From positions 62,001 through 126,000 of the forward strand of contig CAYVHU010000008.1 in assembly GCA_964451415.1 (NCBI GenBank): a stretch of DNA of 64,000 nt, read 5' to 3'. Position numbers and translations under genes: made by a program. The notes under the pieces are model-generated. The model searched no databases. It was given only the letters and a program-made list of their open reading frames with translations, and was not told where the DNA came from. The stretch comes from CAYVHU01 sp964451415. Lineage in GTDB: Bacteria > Pseudomonadota > Alphaproteobacteria > Rhodospirillales > Magnetovibrionaceae. Within the stretch, counting starts at the first letter, position 1, and every line of letters begins with the position of its first letter. This document shows, piece after piece, positions 58,774 through 64,000 of the stretch.

Positions 58774-58802
58774 GGCGTCCCACCGTCATCGTTAAACAAA
58801 AC

Positions 58803-59021
58803 TTATTTGTAGCGGAACGTAATGCGGCCCTTGGTGAGGTCGTACGGGGTCATTTCCACCGTAACCTTGTCGCCAGCCAACACACGGATGCGATGCTTGC
58901 GCATCTTACCCGCCGTGTGGGCCAGAATTTCGTGGCCGTTTTCCAACTCGACCCGAAACATGGCGTTCGGCAGCAGTTCGACGACCACCCCTGAAAATTC
59001 AAGAACTTCTTCTTTAGCCAT
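58803..59021 (-). CDS. infA: Translation initiation factor IF-1
   Basis: 72 residues from the ATG at 59021, the standard IF-1 length: MAKEEVLEFSGVVVELLP, FRVELENGHEILAHTAGKMRKHRIRVLAGD, ending GRITFRYK. S1/OB fold. The upstream in-frame extension to 59117 is not part of the protein. Confidence 0.98.
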   Translation of the reverse strand: MAKEEVLEFSGVVVELLPNAMFRVELENGHEILAHTAGKMRKHRIRVLAGDKVTVEMTPYDLTKGRITFRYK

Positions 59022-59116
59022 AAATCTCTCGATTAAAAAATGTTGGGGCGGCAAATAAGTGACGCGTCGCACACAAAAGGTCAAGTCATTTCCCGAAAAG
59101 AACCCTAAAAACACCA

Positions 59117-59557
59117 TTAAGTATCATAGGCATGGGGCAACGGAAAACGCGCCTTGATGCGTTCGCTAAGCTCATCGCGTACCGTGCGATAGGCATTGAG
59201 ACGCCCCTCGCGGTTGCCCTCCACAACGCTGGGATCCAAGGTGTGCCAAAATTCCACATCGCATGCCATGTAACGGGTCAAATCCACGGCTTTGTGCTGG
59301 GCTCTGGGAGAGAGGGATATCACCAGATCGAACGAGGTGTCCTCCAACTCTTCAAAGGTTTTCGGGTGGTGAGCGGAAATATCAATGCCCATTTCCGCCA
59401 TCACCTCGACGGCGAAACCGTCCACCTCACGGGCGCGCACCCCGACGGAATCGACAAAAATATCGTGCGCGTGAAAATGGCGCAGCAATCCCGCCGCCAT
59501 GGGCGAACGAATGGAATTCAAGGTACACGCAAACAAAACGGCGCGCGGAAAAACCAT
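59117..59557 (-). CDS. Low-molecular-weight phosphotyrosine phosphatase-like protein
   Basis: 146 residues from the ATG at 59557, preceded by GGAGG. The C-x5-R loop is CTLNSIRSPMAAG, and the Asp general acid lies in TLDPSVVEG; the family normally has DP in that loop. The gene is part of the conserved alphaproteobacterial hisD-UPF0262-LMW phosphatase-infA order. Substrate unknown. The Met at 59572 is a possible alternative start. Confidence 0.88.
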   Translation of the reverse strand: MVFPRAVLFACTLNSIRSPMAAGLLRHFHAHDIFVDSVGVRAREVDGFAVEVMAEMGIDISAHHPKTFEELEDTSFDLVISLSPRAQHKAVDLTRYMACDVEFWHTLDPSVVEGNREGRLNAYRTVRDELSERIKARFPLPHAYDT

Positions 59558-59571
59558 GGCCTCGCCCTCCA

Positions 59572-60045
59572 TTACCCCTTGATGTGCAAAACGCACACCA
59601 GAGTAAATAGCCGACGGGCAGTATTGCGGTCCAATTCAACTTTTTCGCGCAGGCGTTCTTCAAGAATCTCCGAACCGTCGTTATGCAAGCCGCGTCTGCC
59701 CATATCGATGGCTTCGATCTGCGATGGACTGGCGCTTTTGATGGCCTTGTAATAACTGTCGCACACCATCAGATATTCGCGCACGATGGCGCGAAACGGC
59801 GATAGCGCCAACACGAAACGGTGCAACGGACGATCGCATTCATCGTGAACGTCAAAAACGAGGCGATTGTCTTCGATGCTCAGATGCAGGATATAGGGGC
59901 CGTCTGGACCGTCGGGCAGATGAAAATAATTTTCTTCCAAAAGATCATAGATGGCGACTTTACGTTCATGCGCCACCGGCGGGCTACGGTTCACCACCGT
60001 GCGTTCGTCGAGAAATATCTCCTTGATGCGGGTTGCGTCCGTCAT
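59572..60045 (-). CDS. UPF0262 family protein
   Basis: 157 residues, an alphaproteobacterial conserved protein next to hisD. Segments: RIKEIFLDERTVVNRSPPVAHERKVAIYDLLEEN, FRAIVREYLMVCDSYYKAIKSA, IDMGRRGLHNDGSEIL and the C-terminal TARRLFTLVCVLHIKG. No activity is known. The stop overlaps the start region of the phosphatase gene. Confidence 0.9.
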   Translation of the reverse strand: MTDATRIKEIFLDERTVVNRSPPVAHERKVAIYDLLEENYFHLPDGPDGPYILHLSIEDNRLVFDVHDECDRPLHRFVLALSPFRAIVREYLMVCDSYYKAIKSASPSQIEAIDMGRRGLHNDGSEILEERLREKVELDRNTARRLFTLVCVLHIKG

Positions 60046-60070
60046 GGAACCCCGTGAACCCCGTCACCGC

Positions 60071-61369
60071 TTAACTGCGGTTCAATCGGATGGAAATAGA
60101 CCGGGCGTGGGCCTCCAGGCCTTCGGCGTCGGCCAGACGCACTGCGGGCGGGCCGATTTCGGCAAGACTTGTGGCTTCGCAGCCGATAAATGTGGTGCGT
60201 TTCATGAAATCCAAAACGCCCAGCCCCGAACTGAAGCGCGCCGAACGCGCCGTGGGCAGGACATGGTTGGGGCCGGCGATATAATCGCCGACGGCTTCCG
60301 GCGTATAACGACCCAGAAAAATCGCGCCCGCGTTCGTCACTACCTCGGCCAACGCATCGGGCTCGTCAATGGCCAGTTCCAGATGTTCCGGAGCAATCCG
60401 ATCAACCAGCGACGCCGCGTCACGCATAATATCGCCGACGATGATGACGGTGCCGAAATCCCGCCAGCTGGCGCGCGCAATATCTTCACGCTTCATGGTC
60501 TTAAGTTGACGTTCCACGGCATCTTCGACCCGTTCAGCAAAACCGGCATCATCGCTAAGCAAAATGGATTGCGCCGCGGCATCGTGCTCGGCCTGACTTA
60601 AAAGATCGGCGGCGATCCACTCGGGATCGTTGGTCCCGTCCGCAACCACCAGAATTTCGCTGGGTCCGGCAATCATATCAATGCCGACATGGCCGAAAAC
60701 CTGACGCTTGGCCGCCGCCACATAAGCGTTTCCGGGACCGACAATCTTGTCCACCGCCTTGATGGTTTTCGTCCCGTAAGCCAGCGCGCCGATGGCTTGC
60801 GCACCACCAATGCGGTAAACTTCGCTCACACCAGCGATTTTAGCCGCCGCCAGAACCAAAGGATTCACGACCCCATCCGGGGTCGGCACCACCATCACCA
60901 GACGTTCGACCCCCGCGACCTGGGCCGGAATGGCGTTCATCAAAACCGAAGACGGATACGCCGCCAATCCACCGGGCACATACAACCCCGCCGCCGCGAC
61001 CTGGGTCCAACGGTAGCCCAACCGCACCCCCACATCGTCAACGAAATCTTCATATTCGGGAAGCTGCCGCTCATGAAAGGTCTCGATACGTTCGGCAGCC
61101 AAACCCAGGGCCTGCAAAAGTTCAGGCTCGATCTGGCTCTCGGCACGCTCCAGGTCCTCCGCCGTAAAGGCCAGATCAGCGGGGCTCAGATTCTGCCGGT
61201 CGAAACGATTGGTGTATTCCACGACGGCCTCATCGCCGCGCTTGGCCACGTCGGCAAGAATCGCCGCCACGGTCGCGTTCACGTCCATATCGTTTTCACG
61301 CTTGGCGGCGAGAACGGCAGCAAACTCTTTTTCGAAACCGGCATCGTCAAGATGCAAACGCCTAGGCAT
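60071..61369 (-). CDS. hisD: Histidinol dehydrogenase
   Basis: 432 residues from the ATG at 61369 (MPRRLHLDDAGFEKEF). Family signature: GPSEILVVADGTNDPEWIAADLLSQAEHD with zinc-binding Gln/His, VPGGLAAYPSSVLMNAIPA and PEHLELAID, GPNHVLPT. It oxidises histidinol to histidine. It overlaps the hisG end by eight bases. Confidence 0.97.
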   Translation of the reverse strand: MPRRLHLDDAGFEKEFAAVLAAKRENDMDVNATVAAILADVAKRGDEAVVEYTNRFDRQNLSPADLAFTAEDLERAESQIEPELLQALGLAAERIETFHERQLPEYEDFVDDVGVRLGYRWTQVAAAGLYVPGGLAAYPSSVLMNAIPAQVAGVERLVMVVPTPDGVVNPLVLAAAKIAGVSEVYRIGGAQAIGALAYGTKTIKAVDKIVGPGNAYVAAAKRQVFGHVGIDMIAGPSEILVVADGTNDPEWIAADLLSQAEHDAAAQSILLSDDAGFAERVEDAVERQLKTMKREDIARASWRDFGTVIIVGDIMRDAASLVDRIAPEHLELAIDEPDALAEVVTNAGAIFLGRYTPEAVGDYIAGPNHVLPTARSARFSSGLGVLDFMKRTTFIGCEATSLAEIGPPAVRLADAEGLEAHARSISIRLNRS

Positions 61370-62027
61370 TGATCGCCCTCCGAAATTTTTCGATCCACCC
61401 ACCGATTTCATCGGGACGGGTTTTCCACGCCGTACGGTTCACCGCCAAACGCGAGGTGATTTCGGCGATCGTTTCAACCTCAACCAGGCCATTGGCCTTC
61501 AAAGTCTCCCCCGTGGATACCAGATCCACGATGCGTCGGCACAGCCCCAAGGACGGGGCCAGTTCCATGGCTCCGTTCAGTTTGATGCATTCGGCCTGTA
61601 CACCACGACGCGCAAAATGCTTCTTGGTGATTTCAGGATATTTCGTGGCGACGCGCACATGGCTCCAGGTGCTGGGGTCGTCATCCCTGCTCAGATCCTT
61701 CGGCTCTGCCACACTCATGCGGCAATACCCGATACCCAAGTCCAGAGGTGCGTAAATTTCAGGATTGTCGAATTCCATCAAAACGTCCGTCCCCGCAACG
61801 CCCAGGTGCGCCGCGCCGAAGGCAATGAACGTCGCTACGTCGAAGCTGCGCACGCGAATAATATCCACGCCCGGGTGGTTGGTGGTAAAGGCCAGCTTGC
61901 GTGATTTCGGGTCGTCGAATTCGGCTTCGGGTTCGATCCCAGCGGCGCGCACGATGGGCATGACCTCGCACAGGATGCGTCCCTTGGGCAGCGCCAGCAC
62001 CAGTTTATCGTTCGCGCTCACGCTCAC
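61362..62027 (-). CDS. hisG: ATP phosphoribosyltransferase, short form
   Basis: 221 residues. LVLALPKGRILCEVMPI, DVATFIAFGAAHLGVAGTDVLME, and the PRPP loop region DLVSTGETLKANGLVEVE. It uses ATP and PRPP, the latter made by Prs, for the first step of histidine synthesis. The short form needs HisZ as regulatory subunit; no hisZ is in this window. Confidence 0.96.
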   Translation of the reverse strand: MSVSANDKLVLALPKGRILCEVMPIVRAAGIEPEAEFDDPKSRKLAFTTNHPGVDIIRVRSFDVATFIAFGAAHLGVAGTDVLMEFDNPEIYAPLDLGIGYCRMSVAEPKDLSRDDDPSTWSHVRVATKYPEITKKHFARRGVQAECIKLNGAMELAPSLGLCRRIVDLVSTGETLKANGLVEVETIAEITSRLAVNRTAWKTRPDEIGGWIEKFRRAINA

Positions 62028-62108
62028 GTTTTATCTCCTGCGCTTCATAGCCTCACAAAGGGCGCACTTATAAAGCGTTTTCCTTGAAATTTCCAGAGTG
62101 TTACGGCA

Positions 62109-63401
62109 TCAATCATGATCCCGTATGCGCTCTATTTCAGCGCCGCAGAAGGCCAGTTTCTCCTCCAGGCGCTCATAGCCCCGGTCCAGATGGTAAACGC
62201 GATTGATCACCGTCTCGCCCTCGGCCACCAATCCAGCCAACACTAACGAACTGGAGGCCCGCAGATCCGTCGCCATCACCTGCGCACCAGACAATTTCTT
62301 CACCCCGCGCACAATGGCTGACGCCCCGTGGACGTTGATGTTGGCCCCCATGCGCACCAATTCAGGAACGTGCATATAGCGGTTTTCAAAAATGGTCTCG
62401 GTGATCATGGACGCCCCATCCGCAACGCTAGCCAGCACCATCATTTGCGCCTGCATATCGGTGGGAAAACCCGGGAAAGGCTCGGTCATCACATCAATCC
62501 CCGTGAGCGCACCGTTTTGGCAGCGGATACGCAGACCTTGCGCTTCCTGCGTCACTTCGACGCCCGCGCGGCGCAGCACTTCGACAACCGCTTCCATCAA
62601 GTCCAGCCGCCCGCCCTTAAGCAAGACGTTCCCCCCGGTAATGGCAGCGGCAACGGCATAGGATCCCATTTCGATACGATCCGGCGTCACATCGTGGCTT
62701 GCACCATGCAACCGAGCCACACCTTGAACATGCAGAGTATCGGTACCAATGCCCTCTATCTGCGCACCCATGCCCACCAGGCACTGCGCCAGATCGGACA
62801 CCTCCGGTTCGCGCGCGGCATTGGCAATGACACTTTCACCCTTCGCCAGGGTGGCCGCCATCAAGATGTTTTCCGTACCGCCAACAGTGACACTGGGAAA
62901 CAGAACATGCCCCCCACGAAGGCCCTGCGGGGCAAGGGCCTCGATATAACCTTCATGGAGTTCAATTTCTGCGCCTAAGGCCTGAAGACCCTTGAGGTGC
63001 AAATCCACCGGACGCGTGCCGATGGCGCAGCCACCGGGCAACGACACCCGGGCGCGGCCTTCGCGGGCCAACAGCGGTCCCAGCACCAAAACGGAGGCCC
63101 GCATGCGCCGCACCAGATCATATGGCGCGGTGGTTTCGCGCAGGCCCGACGCATCCAGTGCGAACACCCGGCCCATGTGACCGCCGTTTGGCGCATCGCC
63201 TTCCATGGCGATGCTGACCCCCATTTCCCCCAGCAAGTGGGCCATGGTGGAGATATCGGCCAGATGGGGCAGATTGGAAAGGCGCAGCACATCCTCGCTC
63301 AAAAGCGACGCCGCCATCAACGGCAAGGCTGCATTCTTCGCCCCACCGATGGGGATGATTCCGTTGAGGGACCTGCCGCCCCGAATAACGATTTTATCCA
63401 T
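62109..63401 (-). CDS. murA: UDP-N-acetylglucosamine 1-carboxyvinyltransferase
   Basis: 430 residues from the ATG at 63401 (MDKIVIRGGRSLNGIIPIGGAKNAALP). Lys/Asn at the N-terminal KNA and Arg-rich LVRRMRASVLVLGPLLAR with the active-site loop LPGGCAIGTRPVDLH (Cys of the fosfomycin site) are present. C-terminal ENRYMHVPELVRMGANI and LRASSSLVLAGLVAEG follow. It commits UDP-GlcNAc to peptidoglycan. Confidence 0.98.
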   Translation of the reverse strand: MDKIVIRGGRSLNGIIPIGGAKNAALPLMAASLLSEDVLRLSNLPHLADISTMAHLLGEMGVSIAMEGDAPNGGHMGRVFALDASGLRETTAPYDLVRRMRASVLVLGPLLAREGRARVSLPGGCAIGTRPVDLHLKGLQALGAEIELHEGYIEALAPQGLRGGHVLFPSVTVGGTENILMAATLAKGESVIANAAREPEVSDLAQCLVGMGAQIEGIGTDTLHVQGVARLHGASHDVTPDRIEMGSYAVAAAITGGNVLLKGGRLDLMEAVVEVLRRAGVEVTQEAQGLRIRCQNGALTGIDVMTEPFPGFPTDMQAQMMVLASVADGASMITETIFENRYMHVPELVRMGANINVHGASAIVRGVKKLSGAQVMATDLRASSSLVLAGLVAEGETVINRVYHLDRGYERLEEKLAFCGAEIERIRDHD

Positions 63402-63476
63402 GAAAGTTCCGTTTGCGTGAAGCGCGTGCCACGGCTTGTAACCCATGACCCCATACCCGACAAGTTTTAACGGATA

Positions 63477-63635
63477 TCATACGTCATCGGCATTTTTTTT
63501 ACGCGCCGCCCGCACGCGGTCCTGTTGCTTGCGTTTTTTCAGATTTTCGCGCAAGGCCTCGCGCAACCGCTCCGCCTTGGCGTCTTGCACGGAAGGTTGC
63601 GATTTTGTTTTGGACACGGGTTTAGATACAGGCAA
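63477..63635 (-). CDS. Possible very small basic protein upstream of murA
   Basis: 52 residues if a TTG at 63635 is used, 46 from a GTG at 63617; there is no ATG. The reading (VSKTKSQPSVQDAKAERLRE and LRKRKQQDRVRAARKKNADDV-like end, strongly basic and helical) looks like a real protein by composition. The space from 63402 to 63770 otherwise holds only the upstream region of tRNA-Thr. I do not recognise a family. Confidence 0.35.
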   Translation of the reverse strand: MPVSKPVSKTKSQPSVQDAKAERLREALRENLKKRKQQDRVRAARKKNADDV

Positions 63636-63770
63636 TTTTCAGGTTCCCGGAATTTCGCGAAAGCAGGCTTACAAGCAGCTTAGCCTGAAATGAACCGGCG
63701 TGTAAAAAAACGGTGCGGGAGGCTTGCGTTCCGCCCCCCCCTGTGGCATGTTCCGCGCGCCTTCCACAAA

Positions 63771-63845
63771 GCCGCCGTAGCTCAGGGGTAGAGCGCACCC
63801 TTGGTAAGGGTGAGGCCCACAGTTCGATTCTGTGCGGCGGCACCA
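63771..63845 (+). tRNA. tRNA-Thr (GGT)
   Basis: Acceptor GCCGCCG/CGGCGGC, D arm AGCTCAGGGGTAGAGC, anticodon stem ACCCTTGGTAAGGGT with GGT, T-loop TTCGATTC, and encoded CCA. The following bases to the window end show no gene I can support. Confidence 0.98.
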
Positions 63846-64000
63846 TTTTCCTCAATACCATACCACCACCTTACCGCCGAATTTTCCACTGACGTTCAGG
63901 CCGGTCGTGCCGCGACTGTGCCATGGGCATTGAGCGCCCCGATGATCCGTTCAAGAGCCCCTAGACGTCAGAAGCCACGGTGCACAGCGCTCACCATCTC

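Overview
The window (57-60% GC by eye, one internal 100-N gap) reads as chromosome of a free-living nitrogen-fixing alphaproteobacterium, most likely a Rhodospirillales-type organism. The evidence is the housekeeping blocks (murA-hisG-hisD-UPF0262-LMW phosphatase-infA-maf-rng-yacG-tRNA-Phe; pth-ychF beside rplY-prs; hldD-lgt-MidA-pgeF), the short-form HisG and the draT/draG system. No species is assigned.

Layout. 1-14350: mostly minus-strand housekeeping genes (methionine salvage, translation, lipoprotein and LPS biosynthesis, UbiK, proC, nnrS, thioredoxin). 14505-14773: a MITE-like element made of nested inverted repeats. 14778-16926: a shrunken phosphonate (C-P lyase) remnant, phnH-phnL-DUF1045, in which PhnL has lost three ATPase residues. 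17528-17842: a DsrC/TusE-like gene. 17863-53283: a roughly 35-kb nitrogen fixation region. 53277-63842: asnB, a DUF616-type glycosyltransferase, tRNA-Phe, the rng/maf/infA/his/murA block and tRNA-Thr.

The nif region has several transcription units, and most start with a recognisable sigma-54 -24/-12 element (TGGCACG-N4-TTGCA type) and an upstream NifA site (TGT-N10-ACA). They are: iscA-nifUSVWZM; apbE; nifEN-nifX-rseC-DUF269-fdxB-2Fe2S ferredoxin; nifHDKT-ferredoxin-nafY-two unknown genes; a SIR2-like gene; nifB-ferredoxin-ferredoxin-nifQ-draG; nifLA; and rnfABCDGEH. NifH and NifDK are the catalytic proteins. NifU/S/IscA, B, E/N, X/NafY, V and Q build the FeS clusters and FeMo-co. Rnf, flavinylated by ApbE, and five ferredoxins supply electrons. 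DraT/DraG switch NifH off and on. NifL, without a phospho-acceptor His, and a NifA lacking the Cys-rich linker form the control pair.

The nif region is interrupted at 24463-27021 by a low-GC insertion holding a BrnT/BrnA toxin-antitoxin pair, arrays of REP-like repeats, a small exported coiled-coil protein and a RAYT transposase with a duplicated 5' end. An assembly gap lies inside the repeat array.

The observations I rate highest are: the SIR2-like gene placed between draT and draG with its own NifA/sigma-54 promoter; the NifA-type promoter of apbE; the unknown 317- and 87-residue proteins at the end of the nifHDKT unit; the degenerate PhnL; and the RAYT/REP island.
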